A stretch of DNA of 64,000 bases from the NCBI GenBank assembly GCA_902618245.1, contig CACMZR010000003.1, positions 124,001 through 188,000 on the forward strand. Reading direction: 5' to 3'. The stretch is from an uncultured Bacteroidota bacterium (GTDB lineage Bacteria; Bacteroidota; Bacteroidia; Flavobacteriales; Flavobacteriaceae). Position 1 is the first letter of the stretch; every line of letters begins with the position of its first letter. A model generated the notes under the pieces. That model saw only the letters and a program-made list of their open reading frames with translations. It ran no database searches and was not told the origin of the DNA. A program made the position numbers and the translations under genes. This document shows positions 9,758-19,905 of this stretch, one piece after another.

Positions 9758-11506
9758 TTAATATTCAAGGTCAAACTTTTTTCTTAAAATTTCTAACGAA
9801 GGATTAATTTTTAAAAGATGTTGGTATTTTTCTTTTGGTGAAAAAATAATCTCATCCTTTTCCACTTCATCAACATTAACTTTTATGTTAATTTTAAAGT
9901 TATTTAATTTTTTATGAAGAAATGGAAGAAGTTTTTCTTTTTCGATATTTATTTCCACCCTGTTCATTTCGTTTGCTACAGTAAATATTACATTATTGTT
10001 GTCATCTAATTTGACAGGATTCATATTAAGAATCGAGATAATATTTTGTTTCCCCTCTTTTTTTAATTGCTCAATATATTCTCTTAGATTTTTTTCAAGA
10101 TCTTTAAATTCAAATTTATCTTCTGATAGTATATTTTCATTTTCTTTTCTTTTATTAGAATTAGATACTGTCTTTTTCAATTCTACACTTGAAAGTGAAT
10201 AGCTTGAAACTTTAGTATGATTTTCATTTTTTATTAAATTATTATTATGAATTTTTTCTTTTTCATTCTCTAGCAACTCAATTTCCTTTGAGTTTTTGAT
10301 AGAGTACTCATTTTTCTCTTTTTTGACAAAATTTTTGGGAAAATTATTTAAGTTGTTTTTTTTAAAATCAATGTCAGGATGTAACTTTTCAACTTCTTTA
10401 TTTGATGACGAGGGTTTGTGAGATTCTACAATTAAACTATTTTTTTTTTCTCTATCGAAATGGATGGAAGCTAATTGCATTAAGATGAGTTCTACATGAA
10501 CTCTCTTATTTTTTACATTCTTAAAGTTTATTTCACTTTTATTTATTAGTTCTATTGCTTCTAGTAGCTTTGTGTGCAAAAGTTTTTCTGTTATTTGTAT
10601 ATATTCGGATTTTAATTCTTTCCCAACCTCAAGTAATTCTAGAGTTTTGGGATCTTTTGCTAAAATTAAGTTTCTGAAAAAATCTCCAAGACCATTGATA
10701 AATTGAATATTTTCTATTCCTCTTTTTATTAAAAGGTCATAGCTTTTGATTAATTCGGGTATGTTATTATTAAAAATAATTTTTCCTAATCTGCAATATG
10801 TCTCATTATCTAAAAGATTTAAATTGTCAGCTACTGATTTTTCATTTAGATCTCCTTTTGTAAAACTGATCATTCTGTCATAAATTGATAAAGCATCTCT
10901 TAGAGATCCGTCTGCTTTTTGTGCGATAAGGAACAATGCATTTTCTTCAAATTTATATTTGCTTTCAACTGCAATTTTTTTTAAATAAGATTGAATTTCT
11001 ATTACTGTAATACGTTTGAAATCATAAATTTGACATCTCGATAGTATAGTTGGTAGAATTTTATTTTTTTCAGTTGTCGCAAGAATAAAAATAATGTGTT
11101 TCGGTGGTTCTTCGAGTGTTTTTAAAAACGCATTGAATGCTTGGGGTGATAGCATGTGTGCTTCATCAATGATATAAACTTTATATTTTCCTATTTGAGG
11201 GGGTATTCTAACCTGTTCATTAATTTTACGAATATCTTCAACTGAATTATTTGATGCAGCATCTAATTCAAAAATATTAAAAGAAAAATCTTCAGAATTT
11301 TTTGATTCTAAATTATTTATTTGTTTTGCTAGAATTCGTGCACAAGAGGTTTTTCCAACTCCTCTTGGTCCAGAAAAAAGTAATGCCTGTGGAAGTTGGT
11401 TTGTTCTTAAACTATTTTCTAAAGTATGGGTAATACTGTCTTGCCCAATTACCTCCTCAAATGATTTTGGTCTATTTTTTAAAGCTGAAACTATAAATTG
11501 ATCCAT
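9758..11506 (-). CDS. dnaX: DNA polymerase III subunit gamma/tau
   Basis: RPKSFEEVIGQDSITHTL, GPRGVGKTSCARIL, DEAHMLSPQAFNAFLKTLEEPP. Confidence 0.96.
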   Translation of the reverse strand: MDQFIVSALKNRPKSFEEVIGQDSITHTLENSLRTNQLPQALLFSGPRGVGKTSCARILAKQINNLESKNSEDFSFNIFELDAASNNSVEDIRKINEQVRIPPQIGKYKVYIIDEAHMLSPQAFNAFLKTLEEPPKHIIFILATTEKNKILPTILSRCQIYDFKRITVIEIQSYLKKIAVESKYKFEENALFLIAQKADGSLRDALSIYDRMISFTKGDLNEKSVADNLNLLDNETYCRLGKIIFNNNIPELIKSYDLLIKRGIENIQFINGLGDFFRNLILAKDPKTLELLEVGKELKSEYIQITEKLLHTKLLEAIELINKSEINFKNVKNKRVHVELILMQLASIHFDREKKNSLIVESHKPSSSNKEVEKLHPDIDFKKNNLNNFPKNFVKKEKNEYSIKNSKEIELLENEKEKIHNNNLIKNENHTKVSSYSLSSVELKKTVSNSNKRKENENILSEDKFEFKDLEKNLREYIEQLKKEGKQNIISILNMNPVKLDDNNNVIFTVANEMNRVEINIEKEKLLPFLHKKLNNFKINIKVNVDEVEKDEIIFSPKEKYQHLLKINPSLEILRKKFDLEY

Positions 11507-11593
11507 GAAAACAAATATATAAATCTAAAAAAGTTTTTATTAAACACTCTTGACTATATTCATTTATAATTATTAACAAATGATTAAATTTGT

Positions 11594-11880
11594 AGCGCAG
11601 GCTATCTTATCGCTTCTAAAATTTAGAAGAGGAAAGTCCGGACACCAAAGAGCAGCATAACGGGTAATACCCGTCCTTCAGAAGAAGAGGAAAAGTGCAA
11701 CAGAAAGTATGTACAGTCAGGCTGTAGTGAAATCATGTAAACTCTATGTGGTGCAACGCCAAGTAAATCTACATAAGAATGGCTCGTTCAAAGTAGAAGG
11801 GTAGGCGGCTAGAGTGTTGAAGTAATTTTACACCCAGATAAATGATAAGACTAGACAGAATCCGGCTTACAGGCCTGCTT
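11594..11880 (+). ncRNA. rnpB: RNase P RNA (bacterial class A)
   Basis: GAGGAAAGTCCGGAC with distal ACAGAATCCGGCTTACAGGCC; P1 partners GCAGGC (11597-11602) and GCCTGC (11873-11878). Confidence 0.93.
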
Positions 11881-12418
11881 TTTCAAAATTTGAATTAAAA
11901 AAAGAAATAACACTGTCACCGTACTTTCGACTCATATAATAGCCAGGTTCTTTAACTAGATCAATTTTTTTGTTATGTTCAATAATTAACATACCATTAG
12001 TTAAGAGTTTACCAACGCTTAAATCTATAATGATTTTATATATCTTTTGCTGATTTTCGTAGGGTGGATCGGCAAAGATTAAATGAAATTGGCTATTATT
12101 TTTTCTTAGAAAGTTGATACTATCTGACTTAACTACGTTGATTTCAGTGTTTAACAAAAGGGATGTTTTTTTTATAAAATCTGTACATAGTCTATTCTGA
12201 TCTACGGATGTAATATTTAATGCCCCCCTAGAAGCAAGTTCATAGCTTATATTACCAGTGCCCGAATAAAGATCTAAGACTTTGATACTTCTAAAGTCTA
12301 ACCTATTTTGTAAAATATTGAATAGCCCCTCTTTTAAACGGTCCGTTGTTGGTCTTGTCGGTAGATTTTTTGGAGGACAAATTTTTCTTCCCTTATATTT
12401 CCCAGATATAATTCTCAT
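11867..12418 (-). CDS. rsmD: 16S rRNA (guanine(966)-N2)-methyltransferase
   Basis: MRIISGKYKGRKI, RPTTDRLKEGLFNIL, ADPPY. Confidence 0.94.
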   Translation of the reverse strand: MRIISGKYKGRKICPPKNLPTRPTTDRLKEGLFNILQNRLDFRSIKVLDLYSGTGNISYELASRGALNITSVDQNRLCTDFIKKTSLLLNTEINVVKSDSINFLRKNNSQFHLIFADPPYENQQKIYKIIIDLSVGKLLTNGMLIIEHNKKIDLVKEPGYYMSRKYGDSVISFFNSNFEKAGL

Positions 12419-13194
12419 TAGTAAAAATAAGAAGACAGATAAGGTGCGTGATGTTTTGAAAACTCAATTTTTGACGACAGGCCATGAGTTGAAAAAGTAA
12501 TATAATAATGGTAATTTTTTACAATTTCATAATAACTCTCAAAGGCATCTATTCTTCCTAAAAATTGTATCTCAAAATCATTAGGACCAAGATCAAACTG
12601 TTCAACAACAAAAAAAAGATAATACATAAAGTCATTTTGATTTTTAACAACAAAGCGATTGTAAAAAATCAACTTATTATTTTCTACTAGAAATATATCC
12701 ATTGCATCAAAATGTAAATGAATAAAAAGTTGTTTTGAAAATTTTTCAGTTGAGCACAAAGTCAAAACCTTTTTAATGAGTATTGAAGTATAGTGAAAAA
12801 CATTAAAATTTACATCTAGTTTTTCAATTACATTATAAACTTTCTTTGGGATGGAGTAAACATTAGTACTATCCTCTTTTTTCAGTTCATCATACATTAT
12901 AATTTCAGTTTCAGATTTTTTAAAATAAAAACTTAAATAATCATCCAATCTGGTTTCATCAAAAAAAATTGTGGGTATTAGTGTAGAGGGCTGTTGAAAA
13001 AAAATTATACTAAAATATTCAAAGTTTTTCTGGTTGTTGTTTAAAAAATTTTTGATTGAATTTTCAAATTCAGTTGTATCATTAGGGTGAGAAAAATAAT
13101 TGGTATTATCGTCAGTACAAAATGAAAAACCATTTTTAAAAAAGTGAATTGAAAAGCTTTTATTTTGAAGAATATTATTCTCGCTTAGCATCAA
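12418..13194 (-). CDS. DUF3822-like protein
   Basis: Location directly upstream of rsmD and sequence style (LHFDAMDIFLVENNKLIFYNRF). Confidence 0.7.
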   Translation of the reverse strand: MMLSENNILQNKSFSIHFFKNGFSFCTDDNTNYFSHPNDTTEFENSIKNFLNNNQKNFEYFSIIFFQQPSTLIPTIFFDETRLDDYLSFYFKKSETEIIMYDELKKEDSTNVYSIPKKVYNVIEKLDVNFNVFHYTSILIKKVLTLCSTEKFSKQLFIHLHFDAMDIFLVENNKLIFYNRFVVKNQNDFMYYLFFVVEQFDLGPNDFEIQFLGRIDAFESYYEIVKNYHYYITFSTHGLSSKIEFSKHHAPYLSSYFY

Positions 13195-13825
13195 ATATTG
13201 TTGGCCAATTACCGTTTGTACTTACTTTACTTAGCGATCCAAGAATAATCTCTGGGCCATTGACACCGTCAACTGAAATAGTTTCGTTTTCCTGCTTCAC
13301 AAGATCTTTATTCTGATCATACAGCAAAATATCTTTAGAAACTTTAACTTCAAAAACTGGGACTTTATAACCATTTTTATTAATTATTTCAGCTTTTATT
13401 TGAAAAGTGCTATCTTCTAAACCGTTGATTGGCAGGTAAGCCATTTTTTTATAAGAATTATTGTTTTTGAAGAGTGAATCCTTGACTGAAACAAAGCCCA
13501 ATGTGTCCACGACTATCACCTCTTTTAGCATGTCAATCCTATATGTGCGGTCATATTGCAAATATGATGAATCTCGTTTTTCTATTAGTGTAAAAATTCC
13601 TTCATCTATAAACTTAACAAGACTATCGAAATTATTTGAAAATTGACCCTTCACATCTTTATGTGCTATTTGCGCTGTTCTTATATCTTTTAACCTGTCA
13701 ATTACAACTGCAAATCTTTCATTTTTTACTTTATTAAATTTTATCGGACCACTAATGGCATCATATATCTTATAAGCAAAGAAAACCGATAAAATCCATA
13801 AAGCTGCTTGGATACCTAGTTTCAT
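13175..13825 (-). CDS. Hypothetical protein with N-terminal membrane helix
   Basis: Hydrophobic N-terminus (ALWILSVFFAYKIYDAI); ORF overlaps the DUF3822-like start. Confidence 0.75.
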   Translation of the reverse strand: MKLGIQAALWILSVFFAYKIYDAISGPIKFNKVKNERFAVVIDRLKDIRTAQIAHKDVKGQFSNNFDSLVKFIDEGIFTLIEKRDSSYLQYDRTYRIDMLKEVIVVDTLGFVSVKDSLFKNNNSYKKMAYLPINGLEDSTFQIKAEIINKNGYKVPVFEVKVSKDILLYDQNKDLVKQENETISVDGVNGPEIILGSLSKVSTNGNWPTIFDAKRE

Positions 13826-13910
13826 ATTATACTTTCTTTAAAACAAATCTACAATTTTTTTTGTATCACAAAAGTTTTTAAAAAAAATTATATTTAGCGA
13901 ATAGATTGAT

Positions 13911-15338
13911 TTGATGCACCCTAACAGTTTTGCCTTACAACTTAAAAAAAAATTAGATTTTAAACCAACTCAATCGCAGCTTATCTGGTTTTCTGAAATA
14001 TCAAGTTTTTTATTATCTAAGAATTTGAATTCGGTTTTTATATTGAAAGGTTATGCTGGTTCTGGGAAAACGACATTATTAGGATCTTTAGTTGATCAGC
14101 TAAATACAATAAATCATAAAGCTATATTGATTGCACCAACAGGAAGAGCCGCAAAAGTAATGTCAGCATATTCAAATCATCCTGCACACACTATACATAA
14201 GCAAATTTATAATACTAAATCCGAAGAAACAGGTAATATTATTTTTCGTTTAAAAAAAAATACCAATAAAAATACAATCTTTATAGTTGACGAAGCCTCA
14301 ATGATTGGGAACGAAATCATCCAAACTGAATTTTATAAAAATAACTCACTTTTAAATGATTTAGTAAAATATGTTAGAGATGGAAAAAACTGTAAGCTTT
14401 TAATGGTTGGTGACCCGGCACAACTTCCTCCAATTAATTTAAATATAAGTCCAGCATTAGACTCGGAACTATTGAAAGAATTCTATTTTGATAAAGTATT
14501 CATAGTAGAATTAACTATTGTTGTTCGACAAAAACAAAACTCAGGAATTTTAAACAATGCAACTGCAATTAGAAAACAACTTAATCAAAATATTTACGAT
14601 CAGTTTAGATTCAATATAAGTGGATGTAATGATATTCAAAATTTGAATGAAAGAAATAAAATTTTTGAGGTAGTGGAGTCAGCATATAATATTTCTGGAA
14701 TTGATGAAACTGTATTTATAGTAAGATCAAATAAGCGAGCTTATTTATTTAATAAACAAATAAGGCAAGAAATATTGAATCTTGAGGAAGAATTATCAAT
14801 TGGAGATCGACTTATGGTTTTAAAAAATAATTACTTTTGGCTTCATCATGCATCCAAACCAGGTTTTATAGCCAACGGAGATATTATTGAAATAATCAAA
14901 ATAAAATCAAAAAAACAAATTTATGGTTTTTCTTTTGCTGAAGTTCAGGTCATTTTGGTAGATTATCCTGAAGAATTACCATTTGAAACCATTTTATTAA
15001 TTGATACACTTGAAATCAAGACAGCTTCATTGTCATTTGAAGAAGCAAATCGGCTTTACAAAAATATAATGGAAGACTATGTTGATGAAAAGTCTAAGTT
15101 TAAAAGACATATAAAAGTTAAAGAAAATAAATTTTTTAACGCTTTACAGGTAAAGTATTCATATGCAATTACATGCCATAAATCTCAAGGGGGTCAATGG
15201 GAAAATGTTTTTATTGAAAAGCCATTTTTACCTCATGGTTTAAGTAAAGAATATTTGAGATGGCTATATACCGCAATTACACGTGCTACAAAAAAATTAT
15301 ATTTGATGGGCTTTACGGACGAAGATTTCAATATCTAA
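13911..15338 (+). CDS. RecD-like ATP-dependent DNA helicase
   Basis: GYAGSGKTTLLG, VDEASMIG, VGDPAQLPPI, YAITCHKSQGGQWENV. Confidence 0.9.
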   Translation: MMHPNSFALQLKKKLDFKPTQSQLIWFSEISSFLLSKNLNSVFILKGYAGSGKTTLLGSLVDQLNTINHKAILIAPTGRAAKVMSAYSNHPAHTIHKQIYNTKSEETGNIIFRLKKNTNKNTIFIVDEASMIGNEIIQTEFYKNNSLLNDLVKYVRDGKNCKLLMVGDPAQLPPINLNISPALDSELLKEFYFDKVFIVELTIVVRQKQNSGILNNATAIRKQLNQNIYDQFRFNISGCNDIQNLNERNKIFEVVESAYNISGIDETVFIVRSNKRAYLFNKQIRQEILNLEEELSIGDRLMVLKNNYFWLHHASKPGFIANGDIIEIIKIKSKKQIYGFSFAEVQVILVDYPEELPFETILLIDTLEIKTASLSFEEANRLYKNIMEDYVDEKSKFKRHIKVKENKFFNALQVKYSYAITCHKSQGGQWENVFIEKPFLPHGLSKEYLRWLYTAITRATKKLYLMGFTDEDFNI

Positions 15339-15348
15339 AACTATAAGT

Positions 15349-15891
15349 ATGTTTCGTTTATTTTCCAAAGTTATTTTTCTTAGAGTGCTGGGTTGGAATA
15401 TTCAAGGTAGTTTTCCTAAACTATCAAAATACATTATCGCAGTAGTTCCGCATACGAGCTGGATAGATTTTTTCGTCGGTTTAATGGTTAGAAGTATCTC
15501 AGGTGAGCAGATAAATTTTATTGGTAAAAAAGAATTATTTACTCCCTTTTTAGGATGGTTTTTTAGACTTTTAGGAGGTACTCCAATAGATCGTTATGGA
15601 CCTGGTGGTTCAGTTGAATCAATAGTAAAAATTTTTAGAGAAAATAAAAAATTTAGGATTGCTTTAGCACCTGAAGGAACACGCCAAAAAGTCCAAAAGC
15701 TTAAAACCGGTTATTATCACATAGCTAAACAATTGAAAATACCAATTGTACCAGTTAGCTTTGATTATAGAAGTAAAAAAATTATAATACATCCAAGTTT
15801 TTATACAACAAATAATGAATCTAGAGATTTAAAAAAATTAGAAGTTCTATTTAAAGGGTTTGTAGGTTTTTCTAAAGAAAAAAGTTTTTAA
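15349..15891 (+). CDS. 1-acyl-sn-glycerol-3-phosphate acyltransferase family protein
   Basis: PHTSWIDF motif and APEGTR motif. Confidence 0.88.
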   Translation: MFRLFSKVIFLRVLGWNIQGSFPKLSKYIIAVVPHTSWIDFFVGLMVRSISGEQINFIGKKELFTPFLGWFFRLLGGTPIDRYGPGGSVESIVKIFRENKKFRIALAPEGTRQKVQKLKTGYYHIAKQLKIPIVPVSFDYRSKKIIIHPSFYTTNNESRDLKKLEVLFKGFVGFSKEKSF

Positions 15892-16607
15892 ATATTTTTG
15901 ATATCTAGTGTGTGGTATACGTTTTGGACATCATCATCTTCCTCAATTTTTTCAATTAGTTCAAGAACTTCAATTTTTTGTTCATATTCTAAAGTTTTTA
16001 CTATTTGAGGTATTCTTTCAAAGCCAGAGGAAAGAATTTCCAAATTACGATTTTCAAGTTCTTTTTGAATTTTTCCGTAGTGTTCAAACGAAGCATACAA
16101 ATTTATTTCGTTATCAGCAACAAAAACCTCTTCAACTCCAAAATCAATAAATTCTAACTCTATTTTTTCAATATCTAAATTTTTTTGATCAAATCTGAAG
16201 TTACAAAAATGTGTAAACATAAATTCCACTGAACCAGAAGTCCCTAAGCTTCCTCCTGCTTTATTAAAATATGAACGAATATTTGCAACAGTTCGATTGT
16301 TATTGTCTGTTGCTGTTTCAACTAAAATTGCAATTCCATAAGGTGCATAACCTTCAAAAATAATTTCTTTATAGTTTACAGTATTTTTTTCAGTTGCTTT
16401 TTTAATAGCTCTTTCAATATTCTCTTTTGGCATATTAGCTGCCTTTGCATTTTGAATTAGTGCTCTTAATCGTGAGTTATTTTCAGGATCAGATCCTCCT
16501 TCTTTCACACACATAGAAATATCTTTTCCCAAGCGAGTAAATATCTTAGCCATTGTTGACCAACGCTTTAATTTTCTTGCCTTTCTAAATTCAAAAGCCC
16601 TACCCAT
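15888..16607 (-). CDS. YebC/PmpR family protein
   Basis: MGRAFEFRKARKLKRWSTMAKIFTRLGKDI; NMPKENIERAIKKA. Confidence 0.95.
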   Translation of the reverse strand: MGRAFEFRKARKLKRWSTMAKIFTRLGKDISMCVKEGGSDPENNSRLRALIQNAKAANMPKENIERAIKKATEKNTVNYKEIIFEGYAPYGIAILVETATDNNNRTVANIRSYFNKAGGSLGTSGSVEFMFTHFCNFRFDQKNLDIEKIELEFIDFGVEEVFVADNEINLYASFEHYGKIQKELENRNLEILSSGFERIPQIVKTLEYEQKIEVLELIEKIEEDDDVQNVYHTLDIKNI

Positions 16608-16657
16608 TGATTTTTTATTTATAAATATATGTAAACTATAAGTTGATTTTTTAAATT

Positions 16658-17491
16658 TTATTTTTCATTATGCTGGAGTGTTATGTCACTGAGAACATCT
16701 TCGTAAGATGGTTGAATATAATGTGGTAGTTTATTTTTTTTTGGTAGTACTGCTAGATACCTGGTCGTATTGGAAGTAAATACTTGCTTATAAAACCATG
16801 ATTTATTATATCTTTTTTCTACTAGTGCCTTAATAAAATCAAAATGTGAAATTAAATCAGTGCTTCCCAAGTGAAAAATTCCTGTTTTTTTATGGTTTAT
16901 TATGTAATGAATCTGTTGGCTTAGACGAACATCACTATTTACGTTAATAACTGTATTTGGGAATACTTCTATAGGAGAATTATCTTTTAAAGCTCTATCG
17001 ATTTTTACTGTTCTAGGTGAGTTAAGTCCAAAAATCATAGGTAAGCGAAGTATAATATATTTACCTGTTTTTAAATTCAAAAGTTGATTTTCAATTTTAA
17101 TTTTAAAATGTCCATAGAGGCTTTTTGAAAGTGTTTTATCGTATTCATAAGATGGGTAATGTCTAAAGGAATCAAAAACGTTTGCCGAAGAAATAAACAT
17201 TATTCTACAATCGTTTTTTTGAACATGTTCTTTCAGATAAATATGTGTTTCTACTTGAGAATAAATATCCCCTCTTAGAGAGGATATAATTAATTTTGGA
17301 TTAAATTTTTTTAAAATGGTGGATAGTTCATCTTTTTGATGATTAAAACGAATAAAATTAGAATTATTTTTGAAGCCAGTATTACTGTTATAAGTTCCTA
17401 ACGTGTAAAAATAGGCTGAAAGCTCTTTATATATCGCATTGCCAATAAAACCGCTTCCTCCAAGTATAAGAATAGGTCTTGACACTTTCAA
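16658..17491 (-). CDS. NAD(P)-binding SDR / sugar-nucleotide reductase-like protein
   Basis: ILGGSGFIGNAIYKEL Rossmann motif. Confidence 0.8.
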   Translation of the reverse strand: MKVSRPILILGGSGFIGNAIYKELSAYFYTLGTYNSNTGFKNNSNFIRFNHQKDELSTILKKFNPKLIISSLRGDIYSQVETHIYLKEHVQKNDCRIMFISSANVFDSFRHYPSYEYDKTLSKSLYGHFKIKIENQLLNLKTGKYIILRLPMIFGLNSPRTVKIDRALKDNSPIEVFPNTVINVNSDVRLSQQIHYIINHKKTGIFHLGSTDLISHFDFIKALVEKRYNKSWFYKQVFTSNTTRYLAVLPKKNKLPHYIQPSYEDVLSDITLQHNEK

Positions 17492-17492
17492 A

Positions 17493-18572
17493 TTAAATAA
17501 ATGGTGTTTTTACTATTTTCGCAGACCAAAATTTATCTCTAATAATTACTCCAATTTTAGTCTGTGGAGAGGAAAAACTCGTTTTAATATAGCCTAAACC
17601 TATTCCTTTCTCAAGTATAGGTGATCTAGTACCAGAGGTAACTCTGCCAATTTTATTATTATACTTATCAACAAGATTATAACCATTTCTTGGTATGGCT
17701 CTTCCATCAATAATAAAACCAATTAATTTATATTCTGTACCATTCGATTTTTGTCTATGAATGTTTTCAAAATTTATACATTTAGTTTCGGGCTTACTTA
17801 TCCAACCCAAACCTGCGGCTATAGGAGATGTAGTCTCGTTGATTTCATTGCCATACAAACAATATCCCATTTCAGTTCTCAGTGAATCACGTGCACCAAG
17901 CCCTATTGGTTTAATACCTAAAGATGAACCTGCCTCAAGTACCGAATCCCAAATTTTTTCCCCTTGTTCTGATTTAAAATAAATTTCAAGTCCCCCTGCA
18001 CCAGTATATCCTGTAGTTGCAATTATTGTATTTTGAAATCCGGCAAAGGAAGCAAATGTGTGCCCATAGTAGGGTAGAGAATTTAAATTCAAATCAGTAA
18101 GCGATTGCATAGCTTGTAACGCTTTGGGGCCTTGAATCGAAAGTAATGCAATTTGATCTGAATCATCCTTTATTTTAGCACCAAATGATTCATTTTTTTT
18201 CCTTACATGTTCCCAATCTTTCTTTATATTAGAAGCATTAACTACAAGCATATAATCCTTATCATCTAATCTATAAACAATCAAATCATCAATAATTCCT
18301 CCTGTTTCGTTGGGAAAATAGTTGTATTGAGCTTTTCCGACAGGAATTTTAGAAATATCATTACTACAAATATATTGAAGAAGATCGATGGCATTTGATC
18401 CAGATATTTTAAATTCCCCCATGTGAGAAACATCAAAAACACCTAAATTTTTTCGAACTGTAATATGTTCTTCAATCAAGCTATCATATTGAATAGGCAT
18501 CATATAACCTCCAAAAGAGGTCATTTTTGCATTTAAGGATACATGTAAATTGTAAAAAGGTGTTTTTTTCAA
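17493..18572 (-). CDS. gcvT: Glycine cleavage system aminomethyltransferase
   Basis: TPFYNLHVSLNAKMTSFGGYMMPIQYDS; FDVSHMGEF; TGYTGAGGLEIYF. Confidence 0.96.
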   Translation of the reverse strand: MKKTPFYNLHVSLNAKMTSFGGYMMPIQYDSLIEEHITVRKNLGVFDVSHMGEFKISGSNAIDLLQYICSNDISKIPVGKAQYNYFPNETGGIIDDLIVYRLDDKDYMLVVNASNIKKDWEHVRKKNESFGAKIKDDSDQIALLSIQGPKALQAMQSLTDLNLNSLPYYGHTFASFAGFQNTIIATTGYTGAGGLEIYFKSEQGEKIWDSVLEAGSSLGIKPIGLGARDSLRTEMGYCLYGNEINETTSPIAAGLGWISKPETKCINFENIHRQKSNGTEYKLIGFIIDGRAIPRNGYNLVDKYNNKIGRVTSGTRSPILEKGIGLGYIKTSFSSPQTKIGVIIRDKFWSAKIVKTPFI

Positions 18573-18590
18573 ATTGGAGAGTATTTAAGT

Positions 18591-19901
18591 TTATTTTGAA
18601 AATAGTATAGATTTTAAATCATTATAATCCTTTATTGGTGTGCTTTCTTTTTTTCTTTTAAGGATATTTTTGATCTCATTTGGAATTTCAATTTTTTCTT
18701 TAATAATATTTTCAACTGTTTTTGAAAATTTAATAGGGTGAGCAGTTTCTAAAAACAAACCTTGATAATTTTCAGGTTCTTTTTTGGAATTCAAAAAATC
18801 GATTAAACCTAGATATCCAATAGCACCGTGCGGATCGGTAATATAATTTTTAAGCCTATATATTTTATTTATGGCTTTTTCAGTTTGTTTATCTGAATAA
18901 CTATATGCAGTAAATGATTTTTTTAAACCAAACAGATCATTATTAAATAATTTTTGAATTCTTAGAAAATTACTTGGATTTGCAACGTCCATTGCATTAG
19001 AAATAGTTTGTATGGATTTTTTTGGTTTGTATATTCCTGTATTAAGAAACCTTGGTATTGTATCATTAGAATTTGTACTTGCAATAAAATGACTTATTGG
19101 TAGTCCCATCTTTTTTGAAACAAGACCAGCACAGATATTTCCAAAATTTCCACTTGGTACTGAAACTATTAGCTCTTTTTGGGGATTAGGACGGTCTCTA
19201 TAAGCAATAAAATAATAAAACATTTGTGCTAACCATCTTCCTACATTTATAGAATTTGCAGAAGTTAAATTAATTTTTTTGATTAACTCAGGATCAATAA
19301 AAGCGTTCTTAACAAATTTTTGACAGTCGTCAAAGCTACCTTCAACTTCTAATGCTGTAATATTTTTCCCTAAGGTAGTTAATTGATACTCTTGAATTTC
19401 ACTTACTTTACCCTTAGGAAAAAGAATTACAACATCGATATTTTTGGATTTATAAAATCCATTTGCCACTGCACCGCCAGTATCTCCTGAGGTTGCAACC
19501 AATACCGTAATTTTTTTATTTTCTTTCTCTTTTGGATTTGCATAGGAAAGACAATTTGCCATAAATCTTGCACCAACATCTTTAAATGCTAGGGTTGGTC
19601 CGTGAAATAGTTCAAGACTTGCAATATTTTTTGAAATATTTACAATTGGGAAATTAAATATTAATGTTTTTTTTACAATTCCTATAAGGACATCATTAGG
19701 GATTTCGTTTCCAACAAAAGGTTTTATCACTCGAAATGCAATCTCATGGTCAGAATATTTCTTTATATTTTTGATAAAATAATTACTAAGTTCTGGTATT
19801 TCACTTGGAAAATATAGACCTCGGTCTGGAGCTAGCCCCCTTTTTATAGCTTCTATAAAGCCTACATCTTTCGAGTTATTATTTAGGCTGAAATATTTCA
19901 A
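18591..19901 (-). CDS. thrC: Threonine synthase
   Basis: ELFHGPTLAFKDVGARFMA; ATSGDTGGAVANGF. Confidence 0.96.
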   Translation of the reverse strand: MKYFSLNNNSKDVGFIEAIKRGLAPDRGLYFPSEIPELSNYFIKNIKKYSDHEIAFRVIKPFVGNEIPNDVLIGIVKKTLIFNFPIVNISKNIASLELFHGPTLAFKDVGARFMANCLSYANPKEKENKKITVLVATSGDTGGAVANGFYKSKNIDVVILFPKGKVSEIQEYQLTTLGKNITALEVEGSFDDCQKFVKNAFIDPELIKKINLTSANSINVGRWLAQMFYYFIAYRDRPNPQKELIVSVPSGNFGNICAGLVSKKMGLPISHFIASTNSNDTIPRFLNTGIYKPKKSIQTISNAMDVANPSNFLRIQKLFNNDLFGLKKSFTAYSYSDKQTEKAINKIYRLKNYITDPHGAIGYLGLIDFLNSKKEPENYQGLFLETAHPIKFSKTVENIIKEKIEIPNEIKNILKRKKESTPIKDYNDLKSILFSK

Positions 19902-19905
19902 ATTA

